Origin: Arion vulgaris
Taxonomy: Eukaryota; Mollusca; Gastropoda; Stylommatophora; Arionidae
Direction of reading: 5' to 3'
Assembly: GCA_020796225.1 (NCBI GenBank)
Contig: CM036756.1
Span: 48,774,363-48,838,362, forward strand
DNA: 64,000 bases
Position numbers and translations under genes: made by a program. Positions within the stretch are counted from its first letter, which is position 1. Each line of letters opens with the position of its first letter. Under the pieces are notes generated by a model that was not told the DNA's origin, did not search any database, and worked only from the letters and a program-made list of their open reading frames with translations. Positions 9,415 through 20,994 of the stretch are shown piece after piece.

Positions 9415-10130
9415 CATGAGATCTTTAGGATTGTTGCTGAAGCTACAGATTTCGTGCTTTGCTCGACACTCTAGGCAGGGGGCGTGTCATTTCTACCGAC
9501 AGGTACGGAGCTCTATGCTGAAACACGGTACAATAAAGTCAATCCCTCACCTTGATACCGTTTATAATAATGTTCTTAATGACGACCCAGTTTACCTTGC
9601 ACAGTTACACAAATGTGTTCAGACAATCTCAACGTAAATAGTTAATGCTTGAATGTTTTGACGAATTATCAAATCTCTTCTCAGCTTAAATTAACCACAT
9701 AAAATTAATCAACAACTAAAAAGTCCTGAACAATAAATGATGAACATATAACACTTAGTAGTGACAACAAAATAACACACCACACAAAAAAGTATTTTGA
9801 ATATGTAGAGATATAGGTTTCAAAGCAGCAATAAAAAATAATCTATCATACGATGATGATGTTGATAGCATATACAATAGATATCAAATCACTAGTTAAT
9901 ATTTGAAAAAAGGTATTTGACATGCTACACAGGAAATCTATCGATCATTATTGAATGTCAATAAAAAATAGTTAGTGCAATGAAAGCATTATACACAAAC
10001 TTTCAATATCAAGTAATTTGTTATAGCAATTCGACAGAGTGCTTTCAGATCAATTAAATTAAAATTGTGGCATATAGTTTACAGGAATTAGTCATCAACC
10101 ACAGTAAACTAGTAGTCGATTTTCTAGGCA
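9415..10130. other. Unassigned AT-rich stretch
   Basis: A 73-codon open frame at 9416-9637 has no recognisable motif. The remainder (9640-10130) is AT-rich with no structure that I can support. Confidence 0.4.
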
Positions 10131-10134
10131 CCAC

Positions 10135-10305
10135 TTATACGCTCAGTAGTTTGCCATTGCTTTCTGAACGGCGGAGTCTATTTTTACAATTCGCATAAAT
10201 CCACGGACATGAATTTGCTTCAAAAATGCCCGCAACGGTGTTTGAACTAGGTACGCTAGGGTTGTGATCGAGCTCACTACCGGTTAAGCTCCAAAGGCCC
10301 ACCTA
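10135..10305 (-). mobile_element. tRNA-derived SINE-like fragment
   Basis: On minus, GGAGCTTAACCGGTAGTGAG (A-box-like) is followed about 30 nt later by CTAGTTCAAACACC (B-box-like) and then a non-tRNA body. The box spacing fits a degenerate tRNA head. No TSD was identified, and the mariner element is inserted directly beside it at 10313. Confidence 0.5.
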
Positions 10306-10314
10306 AGATCAATA

Positions 10315-11122
10315 TACGAGGGCGCATTGAAAAGTAATGCCTCCAAGTCCATAACTTTTCTAATATACATAATTTACAAATGAAACATACATTTTCAGAA
10401 AGCTTGAGATGTCCACTACACAATAGAGTCATTGGCGATGTCATGGGTGCATCATTACGACCCTGAAAACAAGCGCCAGTCTATGGAATACAGGCACAAA
10501 ACTCACCCACCCCAAAACAAAATTTCAAAACTGTCGCGTCAGGGGGAAAAGTTTTGATGACCATTTTTTGGGACTGCCAGGGCGTAATCCACAGATAATT
10601 TTGGGAACGCGGCAATACTGTCAATTCTGATCGGTATGTGGAAACGATGAAGAAACTACGGGCAAGACTGCTACGTGTTCGTCCTGGAAAACACGCAGTC
10701 CTTCAACATGACAATGCTCGTCCACACACCAGTAGACAAACAGCGGCAGCATTAGAGCGTCTCAATTTTGACGACATTTTAGCGCACCCACCATATAGCC
10801 CCGATTTGGCACCTTGTGACTTTTCCTGTTCCCAAAGCTCAAGGAACATCTCAAGGGAAACATATATGCTTCTGACGAGGATGTGGCAGCAGATGTGCGT
10901 ACCTGGCTTTGTGAAAAATCATCAGATTTTTCTTCGACGGGATGCAACAACTAGTTCGACGTTGGCGTGTGTGTGGAACGTGGAGGTGACTATGTCGAAA
11001 AATAATGACTCTATTGTGTAGTGGACATCTCAAGCTTTCTGAAAATGTATGTTTCATTTGTAAATTATGTATATTAACAAAGTTATGGACTTGGAGGCAT
11101 TACTTTTCAATGCGCCCTCGTA
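10315..11122 (+). mobile_element. mariner element, rearranged, TA target duplication
   Basis: An 808-bp element is bounded by TA dinucleotides (10313-10314 and 11123-11124). Its ends, TACGAGGGCGCATTGAAAAG and the reverse complement, extend into terminal inverted repeats of about 119 bp (10315-10433, 11004-11122) that differ at only two positions. Between them is a partial mariner transposase. TIRs of this length are not usual for mariner (about 30 bp). The right TIR begins at the transposase stop codon, so the left arm looks like an inverted copy of the 3' UTR replacing the original 5' end. Confidence 0.9.
10434..11003 (+). pseudogene. mariner transposase, N-terminally deleted, frameshifted
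   Basis: Pieces in three frames follow the mariner order: WVHHYDPENKRQSMEYRHKT, then KVLMTIFWDCQGVI, then VLQHDNARPHTSRQT and HPPYSPDLAPCDF. These carry the second and third catalytic Asp of the D,D34D triad. Then LFPKLKEHLKG and GGDYVEK follow in other frames, ending at a stop at the TIR boundary. The helix-turn-helix DNA-binding half is missing, and the residue expected to be the first catalytic Asp (before WVHH) is replaced by the TIR junction. At least two frameshifts and a stop make it inactive. Confidence 0.88.
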
Positions 11123-11129
11123 TAAGTTA

Positions 11130-11455
11130 ATTAGGAGTGTATTCTTTCACCCTTCTTGTTTAACCGTGCCATGAACTGCCTGATGAGAGAAACCATACAG
11201 GATAACAACAGATGCATTCGATGGAACTTATCTTAGTACTAGAAGATTTAATTATGCCCACGATATCGGTTTTTTGACCAGATGATGATCAAAAGAAAAT
11301 AGATACACCTTCCAGAGCAACTCAAAACATATGACCTAAAGTTGACATGGCGAAATAAAAATGAGGATAAAAACAAAAATCAGAAAACCCAGCTATGTTA
11401 CAAAATGACATCATAGAGAAAGTGTAAAATTTCGTATATCTAGGAAATGTAATAT
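11130..11455 (+). mobile_element. LINE RT fragment, interrupted
   Basis: The plus strand has NRAMNCLMRETIQDNNRCIR, then a damaged active site NYAHDIGFL (YADD changed to YAHD), and near the right end NFVYLGNVI, the RT thumb-region motif. The frame is broken several times. The fragment stops at the left TSD of the next element and may resume at 11801. Confidence 0.6.
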
Positions 11456-11800
11456 AGTTAGTTAGTCTTTCCTCTTGGGCCTGTGGGCGGCGCATAGGGC
11501 AGAGGTCATAGTTCTCCATGTCTCGCGGTTCGTTGCTATCTGTTTTAGGTCTTTAATGTTTACTAGGCCCATCGTTGAGCCTTCTCTGGTGATGGTTCTA
11601 CGCAGAGTCTCTCTTGGTCTTCCTCGTTTTCTTTTTCCTCTGGTGTCCATATGAGGGATTGGTAAGGAGTCTTCTCTCATCCATTCTAAGTGTGTGGCCG
11701 ATGTAGTTCCAGCGGCGCTTTCTTATAAAATTTGAAACATTTTCTTGCTTGGTCTCTTGTCTTATTTGTGTATTGGGTCTGAAATCTGACCATTTGAGGT
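11456..11800 (-). mobile_element. 5'-truncated LINE tail with 11-bp TSD
   Basis: Minus strand: NFIRKRRWNYIGHTLRMDER, then GKRKRGRPRETLRRTITREG, then NRETWRTMTSALCAA and a stop, with an ACTA-type tail. A perfect AAATGTAATAT repeat lies at 11445-11455 and 11801-11811, marking target-primed insertion into the plus-strand RT fragment. Same family as 24847-26235 and 27037-28013. Confidence 0.8.
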
Positions 11801-11811
11801 AAATGTAATAT

Positions 11812-11974
11812 GGACACAACAAAATGAGTCAAACAACAAACACCAGGAAATAGCAGATCAATTAATTTACTAAGCAATATGTGTCTACACAATTAACCAT
11901 AAAATAAGTTCACGTTTATATTAATTTAAAAAAAATCATTTACTCGATTTTTTTTTAATTGTCAGTAGTTTCTT
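11812..11974. other. Short unassigned AT-rich spacer
   Basis: It may be a continuation of the plus-strand RT fragment after the inserted LINE, but no motif is recognisable. Confidence 0.35.
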
Positions 11975-12057
11975 TTGGTATACTGATGACATCTTTGATA
12001 TACTGATGACATCTTTGATATACTGATGATATCTTTGATATACTGATGATATATGGC
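11975..12057. repeat. Tandem repeat, 20-bp unit, 4 copies
   Basis: Four copies of TACTGATGACATCTTTGATA, some with GATGATATC. It directly precedes a LINE tail. Confidence 0.9.
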
Positions 12058-12160
12058 AAGGGGAGAAGAGGAACACCATCGAGAAGATGGATTCAAAATG
12101 TAACTGATTTTTTGAGCATGACAGCTGCAGGGACAGCTGGCCTACGAGAGAGAGAGAGAG
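12058..12160 (+). mobile_element. LINE RT C-terminal fragment
   Basis: The plus frame gives GKGRRGTPSRRWIQNV, then TDFLSMTAAGTAGL, matching GRGRPWRRWIQDV...LNMTAAKAGHL at 800-900. It ends in a GAGA run. Only the last 35 or so codons survive. Confidence 0.65.
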
Positions 12161-12189
12161 AACTAATGACTGGTTAACAAAGTGATAAA

Positions 12190-12690
12190 ACAATCTAATG
12201 ACTGGTTAACAAATTACTTGGATACCCTGTGATTGGTAACCTTTGTGTCTCTATTTTGTCTACGTTATTTTCTTATGAGAAGACGAAATCAATAACTTCG
12301 TTGTGGAACAAGATCTATAAAAGTGCAGTGAAAGTTGTTGCTAAGACTATACGAAAGATTAACTTGCTGGTATGAGAAACTAACATAATGAACATTCACG
12401 TAAATCAACAAGAAGAAAGATACAACTGATTAAATTATCGTTCAAGCTGGCAGGTAGACGATGTCCAGTATCTGAAGGTGAAGACTAGATCGTAGTGCTG
12501 GTAAAATAACAGGAGGTTCCTAAGTAGGAGCGTTGACGCACATCATTACATTTAGCTTGCATAGTTCAGGAACAAATTATTTGTACGAGGACACATTCGC
12601 CAATTAATTGACATTGTAGAGTATTGCTCTTTACACATTCTTATATCACAAGTAATCACGGGAAAAGAACGCCAAACAAGGGAAAACCTT
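12190..12690. other. Unassigned sequence
   Basis: Contains a short duplication (AATGACTGGTTAACAAA, twice near 12165-12210). Nothing else is recognised. Confidence 0.4.
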
Positions 12691-12693
12691 AGT

Positions 12694-12696
12694 AAT

Positions 12697-12764
<68 letters not shown>

Positions 12765-12784
12765 CACACATATATATATATATA
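12694..12784. repeat. TA microsatellite
   Basis: About 90 bp of nearly pure TA, with a short CATACACACA interruption. It is split by the LTR-like element, with TA resuming at 13238-13255. Confidence 0.95.
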
Positions 12785-13237
12785 TGTTGGAGGGCACGGC
12801 TATGCCAGGGGCATATAGCCACGGCCTCAGGGCAGAGGGCCTCATACTAAACAAGTAGATAGGATAGTTAGTAGAAAGGAGGTAGGCAGAGACGGTAGGG
12901 TTTGCACACCAAAGCTGCTCACTACGAGCAGAATAGCAGCACTAGAACGAGACTAGTTTGACGCAGATTAGTTAGTACTGCCTAGCGACGTAGTGACAAC
13001 AAACGAAGAACGACATAAAACACTAGAGGAGGACGGACGTATTGTTGTGGAAGATGATTGAATAAACATTTATTAAGAAACCGACAACATCTGTCTGTTG
13101 TATTATTGTCAATTAACGTCAACAACCTACCAAGATTAGTAAGATCACGAATATCAAACGAATTACCAATTACTAAAGGACTTCCTATTAAAAGTCGGCT
13201 ATCACCATCACCAAACAACAACAAGACCCCTATAACA
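12785..13237 (+). mobile_element. Probable solo LTR
   Basis: A 453-bp block sits inside a TA microsatellite. It begins TGTTGGAGGGCACGGC and ends CCCCTATAACA, giving the TG...CA ends and a 4-bp inverted TGTT/AACA typical of LTRs. A canonical poly(A) signal AATAAA lies at 13061-13066. No internal coding region, primer-binding site or polypurine tract adjoins it, as expected for a solo LTR. The target duplication cannot be read because both flanks are TA repeats. Superfamily is not assigned; a different class of insertion is possible. Confidence 0.6.
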
Positions 13238-13255
13238 TATATATATATATATATA

Positions 13256-14385
13256 AACAATAACAGCACATCTAATAGCAAAAACAATAACACCACATCT
13301 AATAGCAAAAACAATAACAGCACATCTAATAGCAAAAACAATAACAGCACATCTAATAGCAAAAACAATAACACCACATCTAATAGCAAAAACAATAACA
13401 GCACATATAATAGCAAAAACAATAACACCACATCTAATAGCAAAAACAATAACAGCACATCTAATAGCAAAAACAATAACACCACATCTAATAGCAAAAA
13501 CAATAACAGCACATCTAATAGCAAAAACAATAACACCACATCTAATAGCAAAAACAATAACAGCACATCTAATAGCAAAAACAATAACAGCACATCTAAT
13601 AGCAAAAACAATAACACCACATCTAATAGCAAAAACAATAACACCACATCTAATAGCAAACACAACAACACCACATCTAATAGCAAAAACAATAACACCA
13701 CATCTAATAGCAAACACAACAACAGCACATCTAATAGCAAAAACAACAACAGCACATCTAATAGCAAAAACAACAACAGCACATCTAATAGCAAAAACAA
13801 TAACAGCACATCTAATAGCAAAAACAATAACAGCACATCTAATAGCAAAAACAATAACACCACATCTAATAGCAAAAACAATAACAGCACATCTAATAGC
13901 AAAAACAATAACACCACATCTAATAGCAAAAACAACAACAGCACATCTAATAGCAAAAACAATAACAGCACATCTAATAGCAAAAACAATAACAGCACAT
14001 CTAATAGCAAAAACAATAACACCACATCTAATAGCAAAAACAATAACAGCACATCTAATAGCAAACACAACAACAGCACATCTAAACGCAAAAACCACAA
14101 CACCACATCTAATAGCAAAAACAATAACACCACATCTAATAGCAAAAACAATAACAGCACATATAATAGCAAAAACAATAACACCACATCTAATAGCAAA
14201 AACAATAACAGCACATCTAATAGCAAAAACAATAACACCACATCTAATAGCAAAAACAATAACAGCACATCTAATAGCAAAAACAATAACACCACATCTA
14301 ATAGCAAAAACCACAACACCACATCTAATAGCAAAAACAACAACAGTACATCTAATAGCAAAAACCACAACACCACATCTAAAAG
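13256..14385. repeat. Minisatellite, 27-bp unit, ~42 copies
   Basis: The unit starts AACAATAACAGCACATCTAA. Copies alternate between CAGCAC and CACCAC (AGC/ACC), often but not strictly every other unit, hinting at a 54-bp dimer. As 27 is divisible by three and the unit is stop-free in three frames, it yields long open frames on both strands (a Ser/Asn/Thr-rich nine-residue repeat on plus). The plus frame begins inside the solo LTR, so I do not treat it as a gene. Confidence 0.95.
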
Positions 14386-14649
14386 GAAGAAAATGAAAAT
14401 GTTCATTGTTTAAGAGAAAGGGAACAGAAATGATAGTGTGAACATTTTCAACCGCAGCCAAATTGTTCGGTATCAATCTATACTTGTCGATATAGCAATG
14501 CAGAAATGAATTTGGATAGAAACTTTCAGTCCATCTCTGTGAAATGGGCAATACAACCTTTTAAAAAAATAAAGAAAACCATGGTGGTAACAGTATCTGT
14601 AAAAGAGATCGTGAAAGTAACTGCAAATATAGCAACATACTTATCTGCA
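14386..14649. other. Unassigned spacer
   Basis: Unique A-rich sequence between two arrays, with no recognised feature. Confidence 0.45.
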
Positions 14650-15175
14650 AATATTCTTCAAGATTTTCTAAAGATGATTCTTCAAGATATCTGTTTCTTA
14701 AGAAGATTATCAAGATGTCTGTTTCTTAAGAAGATTCTTCAAGATGTCTGTTTCTTAAGAAGATTCTTCAAGATGTCTGTTTCTAAAGAAGATTCTTCAA
14801 GATGTCTGTTTCTAAAGAAGATTCTTCAAGATGTCTGTTTCTTAAGAAGATTCTTTAGGATGTCTGTTTCTAAAGAAGATTCTTCAAGATATCTGTTTCT
14901 AAAGAAGATTCTTCAAGATGTCTGTTTCTTAAGAAGATTCTTCAAGATGTCTGTTTCTAAAGAAGACTCTTCAAGATGTCTGTTTCTTAAGAAGATTCTT
15001 CAAGATGTCTGTTTCTTAAGAAGATTCTTCAAGATGTCTGTTTCTAAAGAAGATTCTTCAAGATGTCTGTTTCTTTAGAAGATTCTTCAAGATGTCTGTT
15101 TCTTAAGAAGATTCTTCAAGATGTCTGTTTCTTAAGAAGATTCTTCAAGATGTCTGTTTCTTAAGAAGAAGTTTC
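14650..15175. repeat. Minisatellite, 29-bp unit, ~18 copies
   Basis: The unit starts AAGATGTCTGTTTCTTAAGA; TTCTTAAGAA is a 10-bp palindrome in many units, changed to TTCTAAAGAA in others. The unit is stop-free in all three plus frames for long stretches, so a 190-codon frame runs through it although 29 is not a multiple of three. Confidence 0.95.
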
Positions 15176-15179
15176 TGAA

Positions 15180-15589
15180 GAATTGAAGAACAGAAACGTC
15201 ATCAACCTACCACGGAAAGAGAATCTGGAAAATTGTAAAAAATGGAGAGTTTAATCATTCCGGTCAATAACGAGTAAAATCTTTAGCCACATCATTGTGA
15301 AGAGAAGGCGTCAAGGACTAGACTGTAAAATTAAACAAGGACAAACACGTTACCATCAAAGAATACTATGTCTCGATCGTATTTTCACAAAATGACAAAT
15401 AATTTAACGGAGCAACGAATGAAATAGTACAGTTTGTATGACTTTTATTGAGTTGGAAAATAAGTCTGCAACAGTTTATACAGGGAATCTATGTCAAGTA
15501 TTGGGCCATTATCCAGTAATCACGTAAAATAATCAATATAAATCATTATACACCGTGTTTCGATACAAAGGTAATTTGCGACCCATTTC
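15180..15589. other. Unassigned sequence
   Basis: Unique AT-rich sequence with no gene or repeat recognised. Confidence 0.45.
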
Positions 15590-15717
15590 TAGAACATACG
15601 ATACTAGTCTCGTACTTACTAGAGCACACGATACTACTCTCTTACTTACTAGAACACACGATACTACTCTCTTGATTACTAGAACATACAGTACTACTCT
15701 CTTACTAACTAGAACAT
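15590..15717. repeat. Minisatellite, 30-bp unit, left block
   Basis: About four copies of the unit TTACTAGAACATACGATACT plus 10 more bases. The array continues at 17078 after the inserted RTE-type LINE; positions 15708-15717 (ACTAGAACAT) form one side of the TSD. Confidence 0.92.
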
Positions 15718-17077
15718 GATGATGATGCTCATCCATCACTGGTGATGATGACCACACACAATTTTCATCCAAGGGTATGTAGTTGCGTTATGTTTGTCTG
15801 TGTGTGCGTAGATGACTAGTGAGCCCGATACGGGCTTGAAATGTTCTTGTACAGTGTGGGCAAGGTATACTTGCACTTGTGGGAAGTTTTACTGCCTTTT
15901 TATTTTGACGTTTTCGTTCCATCCGTGCTGTTCTACCTGCCTCGCAGGCCGAGGAACCGTGTCGAAGAAGTGTGCGCCAGGCTGATCTGTCTTAAGCAAC
16001 ATTCTCCCAGTTGTTGACATCTATGCCAAAGGATTTCATCGAGTTCATCGTTTCTTTGAATCTCTTTTTCTGGCCCCCTTGTGAGCGTTTACCGCTATGC
16101 AGCTCATCATAAAAGAGTCGTTTGGATATTCTGCAATCTGGCATTCGAGCCACATGTCCTGCCCATCTTGTCTGGGACTGCATCAAGATTGTATAGATGC
16201 TGGGAAGAGCAGCTCTTTTAGGACCTCTGTATCTGGGATCATATCCTGCCATTTGATGTTCATTATTTTTCTAAGGCAGACTGTGTGAAAGTGGTTTAGC
16301 TTCCTTGCGTGTCTCTGATACACAGTCCAAGTTTCGCATGCATGAAGAAGGACTGGAAGCACGACAGCTCGATATACCTTCATTTTTGGTTTGGCCAATA
16401 CCACATATGTGCCAGATATTTCTATGTAGTCTGCCAAAGGTGCTGCTAGCTTTAGAGATTATGGTATTTATTTCATCATCTATGGTGACATTTTGGGACA
16501 GTGTGCTTCCAAGATAAGTAAATCTGTCCACTACTTTCAGTTTCCTGCCGCTTGTTAAAATATTTGGTTCGGCATATACTTTTCCAGGAGCTGGTTGGTA
16601 CATGACTTCAGATTTCTCTGTATTGATGGTAAGACCAAAGTTGGAGCAGGCTTGTGAGAATCTGTTCATGCTAGTCTGGAGATCTGCCTCAGTGTTGGCA
16701 GTGAGGGCGCAGTCGACAGCAAATAAGTGATCTCTGATGGTATCAGACTTTACTTTTGTTTTTGCTTGAAGTCTCCTTGGGTTGAAGAGTTTTCCATCTG
16801 TACGATACTTGATGTCGACCCGTATGTTACCATCTCTAAATGCACCTGTCAGCATGGCAGAAAACATAATGCTAAACAGAGTTGGTGCAATCACACAGCC
16901 TTGTTTGACTCCATTCAGGACGGAAAAAGGCTCTGATAGCTCACATTGGTCCTGCACTCTGGTGTGCACCCGCTCATGCAGTTGCTGCACAATCTTGATG
17001 AAATGTTCAGAACAGCCATATTTAGCCATGATCTTCCAGGGACCTTCTCTACTGACCGTATCAAACGCCTTGGTCAT
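15718..17077 (-). mobile_element. RTE-type LINE, 5'-truncated, with C-terminal zinc finger
   Basis: The minus strand starts inside RT motif A (TKAFDTVSREGPWKIMAKYG) and continues through VKQGCVIAPTLFSIMF, then the active site HLFAVDCAL, where the first Asp of FADD is Val (GTC). Next come FTYLGSTLSQN, CLRKIMNIKWQDMIPDTEVL and WAGHVARMPD. At the C-terminus is a C2H2-like CPHCTRTFQARIGLTSHLRT. The 3' end carries an ATC/GAT microsatellite (15718-15727), typical of RTE tails. A 10-bp repeat ACTAGAACAT (15708-15717, 17078-17087) flanks it. It is truncated by target-primed insertion and catalytically dead. Confidence 0.88.
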
Positions 17078-20000
17078 ACTAGAACATACGATACTACTCT
17101 CTTACTTACTAGAACATACAATACTACTCTCTTGCTTACTAGAACATACGATACTACTCTCTTGCTTACTAGAACACACGATACTACTCTCTTGCTTACT
17201 AGAACATACGATTCTACTCTCTTACTTACTAGAACATACGATACTACTCTCTTACTTACTAGAACATACAATACTACTCTCTTACTTACTAGAACATACA
17301 ATACTACTTTACTTACTAGAACATACGATACTACTCCTACTTACTAGAACATACGATACTACTCTCTTACTTACTAGAACATACGATACTACCTCTTACT
17401 TACTAGAACATACAATACTATTCTCTACTTACTAGAACATACAATACACTCTCTGCTTACTAGAACATACGATACTAGTCTCTTACTTACTAGTAGAACA
17501 TACCATACTACTCTCTTACTTACTAGAACATACACTACTACTCTCGTACTTACTAGAACATACGATACTACTCTCTTACTTACTAGAACATACGATACTA
17601 CCTCTTACTTACTAGTAGAACATACGATACATCTCATGCTTACTAGAACACACGATACTACTCTCTTGCTTACTAGAACATACGATACTACTCTCTTGCT
17701 TACTACAACACACGATACTACTCTCTTGCTTACTAGAACACACGATAATACTCTCTTGCTTACTAGAGCACACGATACTACTCTCTCGCTTACTAGAACA
17801 TACGATACTAATCTCTTATTTACTAGAACATACGATACTACTCTCTTGCTTACTAGAACATACGAAACTACTCTGTTGCTTACTAGAACACACGATACTA
17901 CTCTTTTGCTTACTAAAACATACGATACTACTCTCTTACAAACTAGAACATACGATACTACTCTCTTGCTTACTAGAACTTACGATACTACTTCTTGCTT
18001 ACTAGAATACACGATACTACCTCTGCTTACTAGAACATACAATACTACTCTCTTACTTACTAGAACATACAATACTACTCTCTTACTTACTAGAACATAC
18101 AATACTACTCTCTTACTTACTAGAACATACAATACTACTCTCTTACTTACTAGAACATACGATACTACTCTCTTGCTTACTAGAACATACGATACTACTC
18201 TCTTACTTACTAGAACATACAATACTACTCTCTTACTTACTAGAACACACAATACTACTCTCTTACTTACTAGAACATACAATACTACTCTCTTACATAC
18301 TAGAACATACGATACTCACTCTTACTTACTAGAACATACGATACTACTCTCTTGCTTACTAGAACATACGATACTACTCTCTTACTTACTAGAACATACA
18401 ATACTACTCTCTTACTAGAACATACAATACTACTCTCTTACTTACTAGAACATACGATACTACTCTCTTACTTACTAGAACACACGATACTACTCTCTTA
18501 CTTACTAGAACACAAAATACTACTCTCTTGCTTACTAGAACATACGATACTACTCTCTTACTTACTAGAACATACGATCTCACCTCTTGCTTACTAGAAC
18601 ATACAATACTACTCTCTTACTTACTAGAACATACAATACTACTCTCTTACTTACTAGAACATACAATACTACTCTCTGCTTACTAGAACATACAATACTA
18701 CTCTCTACTTACTAGAACATACGATACTACTCTCTACTTACTAGAACATACAATACTACTCTTACTTACTAGAACATACAATACTCCCTCCTTACTTACT
18801 AGAACATACGATACTACTCTCTTACTTACTAGAACATACAATACTACTCTCTTACTTACTAGAACATACAATACTACTCTCTTACTTACTAGAACATACA
18901 ATACTACTCTCTTGCTTACTAGAACATACAATACTACTCTTCTATTAGAAGATACGATACTACCTCTTGCTTACTAGAACATACAATACTACTCCTTCTT
19001 ATTAGAAATACAATACACTCTCTACTTACTAGAACTACGATACTACTTTTTACTTACTAGAACATACGATACTACTCTCTGCTACTTGAACTCACGATAC
19101 TACTCTCTACTTACTAGAACATACAATACTACTTCTTGCTTACTGACACACGATACTACTCTCTACTTACTAGAACATACATACTACTCTCTTACTAGAC
19201 AACATACTACTCTCTTACTTACTAGAACATACGATACTACCTCTACTTACTAGAACATACGATACTACTCTCTACTTACTAGAACACACGATACTACTCT
19301 CTACTTACTAGAACATAAATACTACCTCTTCTTACTAGAACATACGATACTACTCTCTACTTACTAGAACATAAGATCTACCTCTGCTTACTAGAACATA
19401 CATACTACTCTCTTACTTACTAGAACATACATACTACCTCTTACTTACTAGAACATACAATACTACTCTCTCTTACTAGAACATACATACTACTCTCTTA
19501 CTTACTAGAACATACATACTACTCTCTTTTACTAGAACATACAATACTACTCCTTACTTACTAGAACATACATACTACTCTCTTACTTACTAGAACATAC
19601 AATACACTCTCTACTTACTAGAACATACAATACTACTCTCTTGCTTACTAGAACATACAATACTACTCTTACTTACTAGAACATCACGATACTACTCTTA
19701 CTTACTAGAACATACGATACTACTTCTTCTTACTTGAACTCACGATACTACTCTCTTACTTACTAGAACATACAATACTACTTTCTTGCTTACTAGACAC
19801 ACGATACTACTCTCTTACTTACTAGAACATACATACTACTCTCTTGCTTACTAGACACACGATACTACTCTCTTACTTACTCAGAACACACGATACACTC
19901 CTTACTACTAGAACACACGATACTACTCTCTGCTTACTAGAACATACGATACTACCTCTGCTTACTAGAACATACGATACTACTCTCTTGCTTACTAGAA

Positions 20001-20655
20001 CATACGATACTACTCTCATGCTTACTAGAACATACAATACTACTCTCTTGCTTACTAGAACACACGATACTACTCTCTTACTTACTAGAACATACGATAC
20101 TACTCTCTTACTTACTAGAACATACGATACTACTCTCTTACTTACTAGAACATACAATACTACTCTCTTACTTACAGAACATACAATACTACTCTCTGCT
20201 TACTAGAACATACGATACTACTCTGCTTACTAGAATACACGATACTCACTCTCTGCCAATTAGAACATACGATACTACTCTCCGCACTTACTAGTAGAAA
20301 ATACGATACTACTCTCTTGCTTACTAGAACATACGATACTACTCTCTGCTTACTAGAACATACAACACTACCTCCGCACTTACTAGAACACACAATACTA
20401 CCTCTCGACTTACTAGAACACAATACACTCTCTTACTTACTAGAACATACGATACTACTCTCTACTTACTAGAACATACAATACTACTCTCTACTTACTA
20501 GAACATACATACTACCTCTTACTTACTAGAACATACAATACTACTCTCTTGCTTACTAGAACATACAATACTACTCTCTTACTTACTAGAACATACAATA
20601 CTACTCTCTTGCTTACTAGAACACGCTATACTACTCTCGTACCTACTAGAGCAGA
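17078..20655. repeat. Minisatellite, 30-bp unit, right block (~119 copies)
   Basis: The unit starts TTACTAGAACATACGATACT. Copies vary at CATACGATA/CATACAATA/CACACGATA and CTTAC/CTTGC. From about 18940 to 20540 many units carry one- to four-base deletions (CTCTTAC to CTAC, AGAACATAC to AGACAC), unlike the clean copies before 18600. Long open frames on both strands follow from the 30-bp period and are not genes. Confidence 0.95.
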
Positions 20656-20659
20656 TGAT

Positions 20660-20994
20660 ACTACTCTTGAAGTGTGTAAGAAAGAAATAATTATTGTCAA
20701 GATGTGTCCTAAAATATGATTCTTTACAAACCCACTTTGACGTCTAGAATAGAGGAACTTCTTGACATGGAGAGTCAGGCAAAGTTCCATGATATTGCCA
20801 ACCCCCCCACCCAACAATTATCCATTATTTTATTTTTGCATACATTTTAGTTATGTGTAACAAATTAGTTCTTATGCCAGGGATAACGATTCCACCCTTT
20901 AAAAAAAATAGATACATTTGAGGTCGATGTTACGCCGAAAGTTAGTAATTACTTGAATTACTTGTAAGTCCATTGTACAGCCAAAAGACGATAG
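20660..20994. other. Unassigned sequence
   Basis: Unique sequence between two arrays; no feature is recognised. Confidence 0.45.

Noticed and set aside
13058..14413. 451-codon plus open frame with an Asn/Ser-rich repeat
   Set aside because: Its first 60 codons lie in the solo-LTR-like block and the TA repeat; the rest is a 27-bp minisatellite open in several frames.
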